Source of the DNA: Paraescarpia echinospica
Taxonomy: Eukaryota; Annelida; Polychaeta; Sabellida; Siboglinidae
Assembly: GCA_020002185.1 (NCBI GenBank)
Contig: CM034541.1
Span: 50,142,562-50,206,561 of the forward strand
DNA length: 64,000 bases
Reading direction: 5' to 3'
This document shows, piece after piece, positions 20,636 to 31,010 of this stretch. Both the position numbers and the translations under genes were made by a program. The notes below the pieces were generated by a model that saw only the letters and a program-made list of their open reading frames with translations, ran no database searches and had not been told where the DNA came from. Position 1 is the first letter of the stretch. The number at the start of each line of letters is the position of its first letter.

Positions 20636-23416
20636 TAATCAATCAATCAATCAATTAATTTATCAATTAATTAATCAATCAATCAATCAATCAATTAAAG
20701 CTGTTATTCAAACAGATCAGACAAACACATTAAAGAGGTACATATTATGTATACAAAACATAGAACAGAGCGTTTGAAGCAAAATTATGTCATGCTACTC
20801 CTTTGTCAACACTTGTTGCATATATTTTGGTATTTTGGAATAAAATCATTACCACATGTTGTTCCATCACAAAAATGTGAATACTCAGCTTTTCATTAAA
20901 CACAGTGTTCAAAACAAAATAATTACAATTAATTAATTCCATTACTTAACTTCGCTGAACATCAAATCATGTCAATTTACAGAAAAAATATAAAACTATG
21001 AATCTGCTTTTTATAATTTACATTGATATCTCTACCTTCGAACATGTGCACTTTGACGTCACACCAAACAATAGAGCTGATTGGCCAAAGACTACATTTT
21101 CCGGCGGTATTTTCTGAAAAATTGCTTTTGTTACGATTCTCGACGGTAACCCGTTGAGCAGTGTCACTGTCGAGCGGATTCCCGCCGTATGTTTGCTCAA
21201 CACTGTGTTATTCCAATGATAACGACACATTTTTTTTCCTGCCTATGCAATTTCTAAACGAAAATATGCTGCAAAAGATTAAAATATGCAGGTTAATATT
21301 GGTAATTTATATGTAATTTTAGAATGACACGGTAAGCGAATTGAATTGTTTGTTAAACAAAACACATTTTATAACGTACGTGTTAGTCAATTAAAATCGC
21401 GTATAGTTGTGTTGAAATTGGTAAATCGCATATCCATTTTGGCATTGCGTGCATTGTGTTTCAGATAATCGGTACGGCTCTGCTGATGTTGTGTATCCTT
21501 GCCATCTTTGACCCGCGCAACATGCACCCATCGAATGGGCTCATTCCCATAGCTCTTGGAGCCTTGTTAACTGCACTCGGGATGTCATTTGGTGTTAACT
21601 TCGGTTACGCCCTAAATCCCGCTCGTGACCTCGCACCCCGGATATTCGTGGCTATAGCCGGCTGGGGCTGGAGACCTTCAGGTAATCACCACACAGGCGT
21701 CGGAACGTTGTGGGTATTGGGGGTTCTGTGGCTCTCCAAAAACCTCCAATTGCACCCTCCCGTGGGAGTCACTAACCCCCAGGCTAACCCAAAAATATCT
21801 GAAGGTTTTCAAAAAAGAATTTGCACCCCTTTGAGGCTTGCCAAAAAACTTCTCCTTGGGCTTTCCAACACCCCCATTTGCAATCGCATTGAGACTAAAA
21901 AAAACACCTTGAGACGATACACATTGGGAGCTAATCCTATTTTCAGTCCCCCACCTAAAATATTCGGGGGAGTCTTTCAAGACCCCCCCCTTATTCCAAC
22001 GCTTATGCGTTATGTCACTAGTCGTGACTTCCACTCAGTCGCTCAATCGTTCATAATTGCTACGTCCTTACACAATGGTACATAAACGGTTCCAGTAGTC
22101 TTCAACTGTTGAGTTCCACGTACTAATGTTGTCATTACCCAAAATTACATCCACTTACTCTTTCAGATATAATGGATCTTGATGAGAACCACTTATTTGT
22201 TAGTCATTATAAGATTATACCCAATGATATCACCCTATTAGTCACTATCTAACGGCATCCACTGATGAATTCAGTCACTATACAAAGACATACAGTTACA
22301 TACTTTTAGTCATGACCCTAACCTACAAGCCCGTAGCGATGTTTACGTACGCATCCGCCCACTGAGAAAAACGTTCCAGTTTAGGGAAAATAGTTCCGTT
22401 CCAAAGGTTCATAGCGATTCCGGCAAAATGTTAGCTTATATTTATAATAGTTAGCTATTTACCAGTGACACTCACGGATTCATTCATTCGTTACACATTC
22501 TTGACTTAGTTTAACATATGCCACACAGATAATGCGTTAATAACCAGTTCGTACAGTTTCAGAAACTACGCCTTCTTTTGGATTCCTCTGCTTGGACCAC
22601 ACATTGGCGCAATCGTCGGTGCTGCCATTTACCAGCTATTCATCGGACTACACTTTTCGGAACCAGGAAATAAAAACGACGCGGGTAGGCATTTAAACGT
22701 GTGATGTTTTGTGACTGTCGCCTCCCTTTAGCAAACAACAATTGTACCATCCATGTGTGTGCGCGTGTACGTGTGCGTGTGTGGGCGTGTGTGAGGGTGT
22801 GGGTGTGTTTGTTTGTGTGCGTGTGCGTGTGCGCGCGTGTGCACGTGCGTGTGCGCGCGTGTGGGTGTGGATCTACACACCCGCTAGTTCCGCATAATAC
22901 ATCCTACTAAATCTCCATGGACGTTCGTTCATACCCCGGATCAGCGCCTTAATACAGTAATGCCGTCATCGTACTGACATGCAAACTGGACGGATAGGTT
23001 GACGACGTCTGTCCGAGTCGCTAGATAGAGTCAGTGAGACCCTACATTTCTTCATCATCATTTATACGTGTCAATTAAACAAGTTTCAGCAAGTATATTC
23101 CGTTAACGTATGGTTCCCAAAATAGTTTGCTACTGTACATAACCTTCTAATGGCAGACTATTTTGGCAAAGTAAGCATTCAACAGGTGTCAGATTAATTT
23201 CACTAGACGCAAATTCCAGAAAATATGCAAACAGGGATCATTCATTGCAACTTTCCTACCAACTAATCATCGGTATGTTTCTGTATTCCGGATTGTTACA
23301 TTGTCGCATTGTCTCCTCATGTTTCAGACTCCAGCTGCCGCAGCAACAGTGTAAAGAGCGACGAGGAACTTAAAGGCAACAGTTTGAAGTCAACAGTATT
23401 AAACACTGCTTTTTGA
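10177..23416 (+). CDS. Aquaglyceroporin (MIP family), whole gene, 7 coding exons
   Basis: Channel protein of the plasma membrane expected to pass glycerol, urea and water. Coding exons are 10177-10290, 17099-17225, 18955-19092, 19686-19804, 21465-21681, 22529-22684 and 23328-23416. Together they give 960 nt, or 319 aa plus stop, usual for this family. Both pore motifs are present: GGHVNPAVS in loop B and NPARDLAPR in loop E. The Asp after the second NPAR and the IPLLGP of helix 6 are aquaglyceroporin, not water-only aquaporin, signatures. DPRN, PAEF.SVGNG and DQIIGTALL are also typical. All introns use GT..AG. The exon 6 acceptor is the weak point (see that exon). AQP3/7/9/10-like; no finer assignment is safe. 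Confidence 0.93.
10584..10907. repeat. Compound (CT)n(CA)n microsatellite
   Basis: About 75 bp of CT repeats passing directly into about 245 bp of CA repeats with CCCACA and ATACAC interruptions. Long frames through it are low-complexity artefacts. Confidence 0.97.
12856..13431 (+). pseudogene. LINE ORF2 C-terminal fragment
   Basis: A 191-codon open frame inside the LINE. It covers the region after the RT catalytic core: KDLGLTSSTDMKVSEQCG, a conserved IRRNITYKKKELIIPLYK stretch and an LRGDQIEVF block. A run of 23 G at 12901-12923 adds a Gly stretch not expected in the family. No catalytic YADD lies in this part. Frame retention probably reflects modest age and not function. Confidence 0.8.
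12901..12923. repeat. Poly(G) run, 23 bases
   Basis: Uninterrupted G homopolymer inside the LINE reading frame. A G-quadruplex-prone tract and also a place where assembly length may be wrong. Confidence 0.9.
13646..14439. other. No gene seen
   Basis: A 157-codon minus-strand frame at 13843-14316 shows no recognisable domain and no splice context, so it is not called. The stretch is intronic. Confidence 0.4.
14440..14845 (+). repeat. Dispersed repeat family X, longer copy
   Basis: Contains the repeating phrase TTTTGG(C/T)GAGCCT.A.GAGGGT.CAATT several times, and the same words in inverse sense occur at 21700-21995. The internal repetition (about 14670, 14735, 14830) gives a degenerate tandem look. 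Non-coding; class unknown. Confidence 0.5.
14846..16149. other. No gene seen; (CT)n at 15481-15555
   Basis: Intronic. A 75-bp CT microsatellite is the only distinct feature. Frames at 14841-15161 (-) and 15001-15312 (+) lack recognisable domains. Confidence 0.5.
16150..16770. repeat. Degenerate ~140-bp tandem repeats
   Basis: The phrase GACATTCAAATATGCCATTTTAAA and variants (CGATATTCAAGTATCC, GACATCAAAATATCCACC, CGACTTTCATATCTACC) recur at about 16195, 16320, 16460, 16617 and 16710. Each is near a GCCATTTT or GGCGG(T/C)CGT word. The pattern indicates an old tandem array within intron 1. Confidence 0.55.
17099..17225 (+). CDS. Aquaglyceroporin exon 2
   Basis: Follows acceptor TTTTTTTTGGCAG. 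Encodes the rest of helix 1 and helix 2 (LFGNGAGAQSM, IASGIALTLAVYSAGGVS). Ends phase 1 at GTGAGT; the split Gly codon joins the HVNPAV exon. Family sequences often read GCGAVAQ where this has GNGAGAQ. Confidence 0.93.
17850..18030 (-). mobile_element. tRNA-derived SINE fragment
   Basis: On the minus strand a tRNA-like head runs GGATCCGGTAGCTGCGTGAG (A-box region) to GTGTTCGAGTCCACCC (B box). It continues into CCAGGCTTACTGGGGTTTCG and a non-tRNA body ending near 17850. A/B box spacing is close to that of a tRNA, but the 3' end runs straight into the body, as in SINEs. Lies in intron 2. Confidence 0.65.
18062..18425. repeat. 21-bp minisatellite
   Basis: About 17 units of GGACAGTTAGTACTATTGTTT with point variants. 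Because 21 is divisible by 3, both strands show long open frames. These are not genes. Confidence 0.95.
18955..19092 (+). CDS. Aquaglyceroporin exon 3 (first NPA)
   Basis: Begins after ATTAATAG and completes a Gly codon to give GGHVNPAVSLTMSILGRLPW. Then comes helix 3 (VYMLGQYIGSFFASAILYVVYY). Ends phase 1 at GTAAGT. Contains loop B with the first pore Asn. Confidence 0.95.
19093..19685 (+). other. Aquaglyceroporin intron 3
   Basis: GTAAGT...TGGTTCACAG. Contains a retroelement-tail-like TTTATATAGCGCCGAAT near 19333-19350 and an AT-rich stretch. No exon seen. Confidence 0.85.
19686..19804 (+). CDS. Aquaglyceroporin exon 4
   Basis: Extracellular loop C and the start of helix 4/5: DALNTYDGG, GTAGLWATFPAEFVSVGNG, LLDQ. 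Ends phase 0 at GTTCGT, a weaker donor. The protein join DQ|IIGTALL matches the family exactly, which supports the site. Confidence 0.93.
20221..20700. repeat. Tetranucleotide array (AATA)n/(AATC)n
   Basis: About 480 bp of AATA units grading into AATC, AACC and AGTC units and back. Lies in intron 4. Confidence 0.97.
20701..21464 (+). other. Rest of intron 4; nothing recognised
   Basis: AT-rich sequence up to the acceptor GTGTTTCAG. No exon or element recognised. Confidence 0.6.
21465..21681 (+). CDS. Aquaglyceroporin exon 5 (second NPA)
   Basis: Encodes helix 5, loop D/E and the second half-helix: LCILAIFDPRNMHPSNG, ALGMSFGVNFGYALNPARD and PRIFVAIAGWGW. The Asp after NPAR and the following Arg/Pro pattern mark glycerol channels. 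Ends phase 1 at GTAATC. A frame reading on past the donor to 22085 is intronic. Confidence 0.95.
21700..21995 (-). repeat. Dispersed repeat family X, third copy
   Basis: CTCTCCAAAAACCTCCAATTGC, CCCCTTTGAGGCTTGCCAAAA and CTTTCCAACACCCCCATTTG are complements of the words in 14440-14845 and match 8735-8905. Lies in intron 5 directly after the donor. Confidence 0.5.
21996..22528 (+). other. Rest of intron 5; nothing recognised
   Basis: Many AGTCACTA and AGTCATGA words recur loosely, suggesting decayed tandem sequence. No exon was supported. Confidence 0.5.
22529..22684 (+). CDS. Aquaglyceroporin exon 6 (start uncertain)
   Basis: Encodes helix 6: NYAFFWIPLLGPHIG, IVGAAIYQLFIGLHF. The stop-free solution that keeps frame with exon 5 uses acceptor CCACACAG (22521-22528). 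It adds about 12 residues compared with relatives. A better-looking acceptor, CAGTTTCAG ending at 22562, would give the expected length but shifts frame by one base. The donor GTAGGC at 22685 leaves phase 1 for exon 7. The body of the exon is certain; its first 35 bases are not. Confidence 0.8.
22755..22875. repeat. (GT)n-rich microsatellite
   Basis: Alternating GT/GC tract with GTGCGTGT and GTGTGGGT interruptions, in intron 6. Confidence 0.93.
23328..23416 (+). CDS. Aquaglyceroporin exon 7 and stop
   Basis: After acceptor CATGTTTCAG. Encodes the cytosolic C-terminal tail (DSSCRSNSVKSDEELKG...) ending TTT TGA. The tail is Ser- and acid-rich, as expected for a regulatory tail. Confidence 0.85.
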
Positions 23417-23531
23417 TCATAACACACACATGTTTTATTAGTTGTCCTGGAGGCCAGTTTACCTTGTGGCATGAAACACTTTAGTTCAGTTGTCAAGTGT
23501 TTATTATTTACCCACTGGTAGTCATTTTGTA

Positions 23532-23537
23532 AATAAA
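23532..23537 (+). terminator. Possible polyadenylation signal
   Basis: AATAAA lies 116 nt after the aquaglyceroporin stop codon. Another AATAAA at 24412 could serve a longer 3' UTR. Confidence 0.4.
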
Positions 23538-23539
23538 AT

Positions 23540-25382
23540 ACTGGGATGTCGTAGTAAACATGGTTGTAAAATCGAAAAATATCGTCCTGTTCCAACAGAC
23601 ACCACAGTAAAAGCACATAACGGTGTTGACAATGTTTTACATCTAGATAGTTAAACCTCTTTCCCAGAAATAGTAATACAAAAATCGAATTAAGAAACTT
23701 CAAAATTGCTCAAAAAAATCATGCGTCGGTACACAATTTGAAATTCCAGCCCTCATACATTGTCCAAATATGAAATCCTAGTTAAATCGTCCAGGAAAAA
23801 GCTACTGACAGGGCCCTACATTTGGCTAATTTTGACAGTGTTATGCAATTTTTACAGCTGTTTACTTTTGATATGTGATTTAAGATATATCATTGCTGTC
23901 AAAACTGCAAAAATTGCCTTTGCTGCAATTTGTTCCAATATGACCATATCTTTGCCATAAAAGTCCATTTGGTATAAATAAAATATGATAACTTTAACTG
24001 CTTTATGTATTAACGCACATAAAGATACATCTTCATCAGGTATGCACCTCATCTGGGTGCGAAGATTTGAGATTAAGTGCATTTTAATATTTTCATGGCG
24101 GCTACATCGGTTGTATTCAAATAGCTTTTTAAACCAACTACTACGGTGGCATCGGGTTCCCCATTTACAAGAACATACACAGATACACTTCAATCATACA
24201 GGTGTCTTATCGGGTTGCGACACTTTAAAATTACATTAAAATGAAATTTACATATTTACTATATTTCGACACTAACAAAATCCGTCAAACCGGGAAGGGC
24301 AACGGAATTAGCATTTTTGATCGTCATGTAGTGTGTGTGTGTGTGTGCATGCGCGCTAGTGCGTGCGTGCGTGTGTATAATTTATTACTACATTGTGTAC
24401 TATGATTACTCAATAAAATGTAATGATTCAAAGTGAAAAAACCTGGTGATGGAGCTTTATATTATTATAAAGGATTTGCGTTGATTTCTAATTGCACATG
24501 CTGTAAAGGGTTATTGTATTCAATTGAGCAATCAACTGGTGAAAAGCTTTGACATGCTGACAACATGGATGTTCATACTTTTAGAATAGAACATCGCTTC
24601 ATTTCGTGCTGTTTATTCTTATGTAATGGATATAATAGTCATTTTGGTTTCTTAGATTATGGTCGTGAATATGTTCTGTTCGTATCAGCATCGATGACGT
24701 GGTATCTGCTTCTCCGGGTTTTGACCATTTATTAATTTATAACCAAAAAACCCAGTTGCTGTGCGTGTAGATAGTCCCATTTTATAATGTTTATAAAGAT
24801 TCTCAGTGTGCGATATCATAAGTATTTGTCGGACTCCAAATTTGGTCCCGTATTATTGTGTTTTATTTGTACTTTGTACTATATAAATTGCCCGTAACAC
24901 AGCGCAATATATAGGATTAGTGAGCATTAAATAATTATCATTAATATTCACAGACAGGACATGTTTTACGTTTTAATACATACAATCCGTGCTATTTCTA
25001 TAGCATTTCAATATGTGTTATCTAGTATAAGTGTTCGTTTGTGAATGTTCCAAAGTACGAATTTGGTAAATTTGACTTGTTTTTTGGTTTCCTATTATTT
25101 TTATTATTCCACTATCAATTTTGCATGTTTCCCTGTTGATGTTTGTGTGAATACATGGAATGTCCAAGTCATTACTTCCACCGTTTCATCTGCTACTCAT
25201 ACACAATAAGATTTACAAAGTCGCTTTTTTAAATACGGTTTCTTGACGGAAAATTACCTTTATTTCCGTTTCATTAAAACTGACAATACTGCGTGATATT
25301 CCCGTTGGTTAACATCTGATTCACCATGTGGCGCCACTGTCCTGGTTATTGCGCCAGTAACTGGCTACTCGGTTTGTACCAG
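23540..25382. other. 3' flank of the aquaglyceroporin; nothing recognised
   Basis: AT-rich sequence with a short GT tract at 24330-24375. A minus-strand frame at 23317-23703 overlaps the last exon and has no recognisable domain. Confidence 0.5.
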
Positions 25383-25390
25383 GTCCATTC
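25383..25390. repeat. hAT target-site duplication, left
   Basis: GTCCATTC immediately before the left TIR; repeated exactly at 26991-26998. Confidence 0.95.
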
Positions 25391-25841
25391 CAGAGGTGTC
25401 AAGTCTCACGGTTTATCCGTGAGTCTCACGGATTTTTGCGATTTACACAGGCTCACGGCCATGAGAGACGATGCTCACGGATTTCTGTAATTTTACTATT
25501 TTAATTTTTTTAACCCTCGTTATAACGCACCTCGTTAACTTACAAGGTGGATTCGGATATAGCGCGGTTGGTCGTGGACGCTGAATTTCTGCCAAGTTGT
25601 CGCTACGCTATTCATCACCAACGTGATCAATTTCTATTAGGCTAAATGCGACTCATGGATCGCACCGCTGCCACACGCGCACCGTGCTTCGCGTCCTTGG
25701 CGCCGCGGCGCGGACTTGACGATTACTAGTTTTGGTTTCGGCGCCTCTGGTGGCATATTTTGAAAACCGTAAAGCGCCTCGCTTACATCTAATTTCTTGG
25801 AACCTGACCACGTCACGTACATTCCACAGCGATAGAAAATT

Positions 25842-26213
25842 ATGGATGCTCCACAAACAAAGAAGCAGACAAATTATGCGGCCGTATTCAAGCCAGAATG
25901 GGTCCAGTTATTCGACGGCATATTAACCAAGTCGAAGCTTGGCGAGCATCATGCCTGGTGCGCAGTGTGTTTGCGCGACGTAAAGGTCGCGGCGTCTGGC
26001 GTACATGATGTTCGCGAGCATATCAAGTCGAAATTGCATGCCAGGCAACTGAAGTCAGCGCCACATGTACCGATGACTTCTTTTTTCAAGGCGAAGGTGG
26101 TCACGCCTGATTCGCCCACGAAATCTGAGGTGATGTTCGCGTATTTTGTGGCGAAACACAACCTCCAAGCAGCCGTTGCTATGTCCGGACAGTGCGATCG
26201 CGAAGTCCTTTAA
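25842..26213 (+). pseudogene. hAT transposase N terminus with BED-type zinc finger
   Basis: Starts MDAPQTKKQTN. The pattern W-CAVC-...-HIKSKLHARQ (about residues 38-70) is a BED-type C2H2 finger. The frame breaks near 26180-26195. The transposase continues in the next frame to 26383 with a LATEMTQPVID segment and SVMIDETTDRNTDK. The Asp of MIDETTD is the first catalytic Asp of hAT DDE domains. An early stop follows. Confidence 0.85.
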
Positions 26214-26384
26214 ATGCAAACGGACGAAGACTACGCATGTTATCAAGCGATGCTTGGCAACTGAGATGACACAGCCCGTGATCGATCGCTGCCGTGAGTG
26301 GCCGTTCTCTGTCATGATTGATGAGACTACGGACAGGAACACGGACAAGCGGCTTGTCGTCCTGGTCCGATTCAGTTTTTTCTA

Positions 26385-26849
26385 GTGTTTTCAGTTTTGT
26401 GCCTGGCCGCAAAGTTTGCTCCAGGTGTCGACGGAATGACCCTGAAAAACGAATTCGAGGACCTCCAGTTGATGGAGGACGACGTTGACAGCACGGGGGT
26501 CGCGGGTCAGGCACGTCGTCTCAACTCCATCTGGGCTGATGTGATGGCACCGAAGGAGGCTCTACAGCAACTGCGCTTTCCCTGCCTGGCACGCCTGCTG
26601 CAGGCCCTGCTCAGTCTGCCACACGGTAACCCAGACTCCGATAGAACATTCTCCGTGGTTTGCAAGATCCACACCGAGGCACGCAAGGGTTTGCATGCGG
26701 ACACGATTACTGCTTTCATGCAATGCAAGCTGAACTGCGACAGTTCATGCTTTGACTTTGATGTGATGCCACAGATGCTGCGCGAGGCCAAGCGGACATC
26801 CAACCAATACAACCTGGACCACCCCACACTGCCAACAGACGCCCAATAA
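26385..26849 (+). pseudogene. hAT transposase C terminus (dimerisation domain)
   Basis: The frame runs to a TAA at 26847-26849. It contains FPCLARLLQALLSLPHGN, the hAT C-terminal dimerisation motif, with DSDRTFSVV and LHADTITAFMQCKLN after it. The catalytic middle, including the second Asp, is absent between this and the upstream part, so an internal deletion joined the two. Confidence 0.85.
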
Positions 26850-26990
26850 ATTGGCTGCACACCCACTTTACTTATTTTGTGCTGTTTTAGGTTTGTTTTT
26901 TTGCGCTAAATTTGTAAGGAATGTCTCCTTATCTCAAGGATATCTGATCCATATCTCACGGGTAACAGATACTCAAGGTTGACACCTCTG

Positions 26991-26998
26991 GTCCATTC
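26991..26998. repeat. hAT target-site duplication, right
   Basis: GTCCATTC immediately after the right TIR; identical to 25383-25390. Confidence 0.95.
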
Positions 26999-27014
26999 AA
27001 ACAATCGAGTTTGT

Positions 27015-27250
27015 TTGTGCAAGCGTGTGCTTGGGCGCGTGCGTGAATGCGCGTGAATGTGCGTGGGATGCATGTGGCGTGGTGTGTGCGTGCATTCGTA
27101 GGCGCGCGTTCATGTGCTTGGGTGCAAGCGTGTGTGGGAGTCCGTACGTGCGTGTGGGTGTGTACATATGTGCGTGTGTGTGCGTGTGAATGTGCGCGTG
27201 CGTGTGAGTGTGTGTTTGCGCGTAAGCGTGCAAGAACGCGCGCGTGTGTG
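27015..27250. repeat. GT/GC-rich simple repeat
   Basis: Imperfect GTGCGTG-type tract. Frames through it are artefacts. Confidence 0.85.
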
Positions 27251-28424
27251 TTGGAAGTCAACGTTTTCCTCCTAGTCAGAGACATACCATAGTATTCAAT
27301 GAAAATTACCAAGTCATTACATTCTCTTGAAATGTTCACATATTATAAACATTTCCATAGATGTTTTACTGATATGTAGAAAAACCATAGGTTACCGTGA
27401 TTTGATCCATGGCGCACAAAATGAATCGGATAATGTATATCTATCACTATTTAAACAATTGTCCATGTTTAGACAAATTAATCATGTCTGACATCCAACA
27501 ACTATATGAAAGATACGCTTTTCAACATTGCAACAAAGATAACAAAGCTATGGTTTTTGTAATTGAAATAAACATGATTTGTTTGACATTTATTGACTTA
27601 TTAACATTTATAATAATAATAATAATTCCACAATATGCACGAATACGCGTTTTTTTGTCCGCCATGGGCCAAGGTGTAACGACTCCGACGCACTTGAAGA
27701 GCAGCGACACAGTTGCTCTTCATTCACAGCATGTCTACAGCGATAACGGTTGTGTCGAAACGGAAGAAGTAGTCATAATAGAGGAACATTTTTTTCCAGG
27801 TTAGCGAAGAAAGGCGATGAAACACAGCTGGTGATTCCGTATTTTGACCCATGTATGTTAAATCGAAATATGACGAATGTGAATCTTATTACCCGACCAG
27901 TGCTCACATATCGTATCCTGGATTTGAACAGGATTGTTCCTTTCCATTCGTCCAAAGGTCTGACCTTTCTGCACAAGCAATGCTGACCGGGTTTAATCGA
28001 TGTTCTGCGCAGGGTAAACACATATTTCTATACAAATTTTCACGTTTAATTTGCACAAGTAAGCTCTTTAACTGATTAGCGACGACGATGAATGGCTCTG
28101 TGGGTTGTGTGTATCTCGCGAGATATTGTCGTCATGATGTCCTTTCCGTGGCCTCGTAGGTGCCGTAGTCTTGTTTTTGTTAGCTGTTTCTCTGTGTAAA
28201 TGGCAACCCCTTTCTACAATAAATCTCTCACATTGTCTATGTACTGCTTAAACTCACAGTTTGTTTGCATTCATCAAGCCCAAGGTGGTAGTTGACACTA
28301 CCATGCAAATTCCATTTATTGTTCGCGCCCCATGATTCAAGAAAATAGTTCAACTAGAAATAGTTCCGGCAACATTAGGTTTGACTTGGAACAAATAATT
28401 GCCACATGACTTTTTAACAGAGGT
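27251..28424. other. No gene seen
   Basis: A 131-codon frame at 27409-27804 has no recognisable domain. Nothing else identified. Confidence 0.4.
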
Positions 28425-28610
28425 TTCAATGAGGTCTCCAGAACACTAAAAGTCCATACTAAACACATATAGGCCTACTAAAAGTCCTTAGAAATCCCAG
28501 TACGGGAAATGTGCATAATTAGCATAAATCCAATATGGTCGCCACAAAACATTATCTTAACATATTTTTTTGCTGTCAAATGACATATTTGAGTAATTTT
28601 TTATTTTATG
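28425..28610 (+). repeat. Dispersed repeat Y, copy 1
   Basis: Reverse-complement homologue of 39935-40080. Shared words are GGTCTCCAGAA, CATAAATCCAATATGG, GCCACAAA and TTTGCTGTCAAATGACATAT. This copy has about 45 extra bases near 28455-28485. Confidence 0.65.
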
Positions 28611-29338
28611 ATGTGACATTGGATACAATGATGCATTTGGAAGAAATTCTATATATTCTACATATTCTTCTGTTGGGCCCGTAACTGTCGCAAGTCACAG
28701 GCCCGGTTGGATCGCGCGGTTTTGGGATTTTGGGATATGGGTGAATATTTAACAACTTGACAGAAAGTTGTCGCCAACAATCAAAATTTTTTAACGCATT
28801 GAGTTTGCATATGTGTTTTAAGTATGTATGGTATATCTCTGTCATCATTTGATATTTTTGTCATTTGGAAATGTTTCTAGAGCATAGAAAAAATTACATT
28901 ACATTACACACCTACATTGGTCCCCTCACCGAAATTGCGTTTCGCCAATGATATGGCTGAACAATTACCAGCTATTATTTTGCTGATATGTAATGATTTA
29001 AAATATGGAAAACATTACATGGGACTGTCAGGTCCTCTCGTGCTAATACCATAACTTAGGAAACAAACTTTTTTTTTTTTTTGGGGTCAAATAATCATCT
29101 GTCGCCAAGTTTTGTCATTAGAGTCTCGTTGTACGACCTCCGAATTTATCAGACAAACCATTTCTTTGTGACACATATCGCAAGACTTTTGCGTGTGATT
29201 TGTGCAGTTCAGGCAGGAAGATCAAATGAAATGGGCGGGCGGGCGGACGGGCGGGTGTGGTGTGAATGTGAGTGAATGAATGTGAAGCGCGTGTGTGTTT
29301 TATTTTTTTTATAAATATAAAATAAATGTTTTGTGCAG
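28611..29338. other. No gene seen
   Basis: AT-rich; includes a poly(T) at 29070-29082 and a GGGCGGGC/GGGCGGAC patch at about 29232-29252. No exon recognised. Confidence 0.4.
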
Positions 29339-31010
29339 ATGACATTCATTACTGCCCAGAGGGCAAAAACTACAGTGCATGTATAATAAATGACAAGAAA
29401 AAGCATGAAGACTATAAAACGATAAAACAGGCTACCTACGTGAAAAATAGAATCAGTATAGATCAGCAAAATCTTAGACAACAGATGTGGACAAGAAGGC
29501 AGTGGAGAATCAGCCAACACAATAGAAGGAAGCATATAAAGGAGGAAGCAGCAATCCTGATGAGAACTCCTCCTGAGAGTACATCATCTGACGAGGCTGG
29601 TTCATCAGTGAATGATGTCCCAAATACTTTTAGTATCCCGAGGATCAGGAAGAGGTGTCAACGAAAGCTTAGTGATGCTGAACCGAAAATTCAGCATTTC
29701 CAGATCAAACTGAAATCAGCTCAATAGGCCAATCAACGACTTCAATACAAATTGGCTCAAGATGGTCCTGATACAAACAGGAGGATCACCAGAACACAGT
29801 TGAAAGGATCTCGCAAGAAACTTAACAAAACTCTGCTGTTCCACAATGTGTTTCTGCCAGAACTAAAGAGGAAAACATTGGTCGCAAAGGGAATGAAGGA
29901 TAAACAACATGTGACACAACTGATATGTTGGAACATTATAACCAAGTGTTGAATGATCAAGAAAATGCAACGAGAGATAGGATTGAAGGTGAAGCTGTTT
30001 ATTTCATTCTACTATTTTCTTTTAACAGTCGAATGTGTTTAATTGGTCAATTCGTGGTATCAAGTACAATAAAGCACCCCAATTTGTTGACTGGTTTTAA
30101 TATTGAATGACATTTGAGGTAACATAGTCTGGACAATGTTTTGGCTGTATACATCTTCTTAAATGTTCTACATTAACTGCAAATGTGTATATTTTATGTG
30201 TTCGCCTTTACCGTATTTCATCAACGTAAAATTACTCAAAAGCTTATTATTATGAGGTAAATTAATAAATATAATGTTACTACTAGGTTATTGAAGTGTG
30301 GTTCTGTGTGGCCAGTGCCTTGGAAACCTGAAAGAAGAAATGCATTTTGGCAAGGTGAGATGTAGTTTTTAATATACATGTAAAATGAGTATATTTCGTA
30401 ATTTAATTTCTACAAATGCATGTTCCCGATGCACAGGGAAAGCTGATATAAATTAATAATGTGTAATCTAAATGTTAATAAGTAGTATACTATACTGAAG
30501 TTGTAATTAAATTATCACATTATGTATCTGTTTCACATGTGATAATTGAAATCGTTTGAATTCACCATCATTCTCTTCATCATTGATGAATGTATCATCC
30601 TTAGTTACAATACACCATTCTCATAGCCCTGATAGACTGGCTTTGTTAGTATGCCGCTTGGAATATTATTATTGTCCATTAATTTGTAATATTTATGTAG
30701 ATTTATGTACAGCATTCACTAATAAGATTTTACCGGTATGTTGCAGATGGGTGGCGTCGTTATGGACAACGATGGTGTAGAAGTCACATACACGAAGAAC
30801 TATAAGAGTCACCTTGTTTGGCCAGCGGATGAAGATGTCTCCCTTGAACCGATGACTAATCTGTACCACATTCCTTCTCCACATCTCGTTGACAGGAAAA
30901 GGCAGTTATTTGCAAGTGTAGTGTACCATGGAACTATGTTTTCCAGTGGGAATGTTGGAAAATCCCAGCTTTTGATTCACATGAAGATTTTGTTGACATA
31001 CAACGTTTAA
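29339..31010 (+). pseudogene. Transposon-type coiled-coil gene, broken
   Basis: Two coding pieces. 29339-29952 follows an acceptor TTTTGTGCAG and encodes a highly basic, Gln/Arg-rich segment (MWTRRQWRISQHNRRKHIKE), a Ser/Pro linker and a coiled-coil-like RRITRTQLKGSRKKLNK. One in-frame TAG at 29725-29727 interrupts it. 30747-31007 follows GGTATGTTGCAG and reads VEVTYTKNYKSHLVWPADED...IPSPHLVDRKRQL. The W-P-x-x-E-D and P-x-P pattern is familiar from the C-terminal part of multi-copy uncharacterised invertebrate transposon proteins. Family membership is from memory. Broken copy. Confidence 0.4.

Larger units (their letters stand above)
25391..26990 (+). mobile_element. hAT-superfamily transposon, internally deleted (1600 bp)
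   Basis: Perfect 12-bp terminal inverted repeats CAGAGGTGTCAA / TTGACACCTCTG are flanked by a perfect 8-bp duplication, the hallmark of hAT elements. Subterminal CTCACGG words cluster at the left end (five within about 80 bp) and one is seen at the right, resembling transposase-binding repeats. Inside are a BED-finger N terminus, the first catalytic block and the C-terminal dimerisation domain. The middle of the transposase is missing and the frame is broken. It should be non-autonomous, but its intact ends could still be mobilised. The perfect duplication points to a fairly recent insertion. Confidence 0.95.

Noticed and set aside
21682..22085. Extension of aquaglyceroporin exon 5 to the stop at 22083-22085
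   Set aside because: The read-through is family X repeat sequence and bypasses helix 6. The GT at 21682 and downstream exons 6 and 7 explain the gene.
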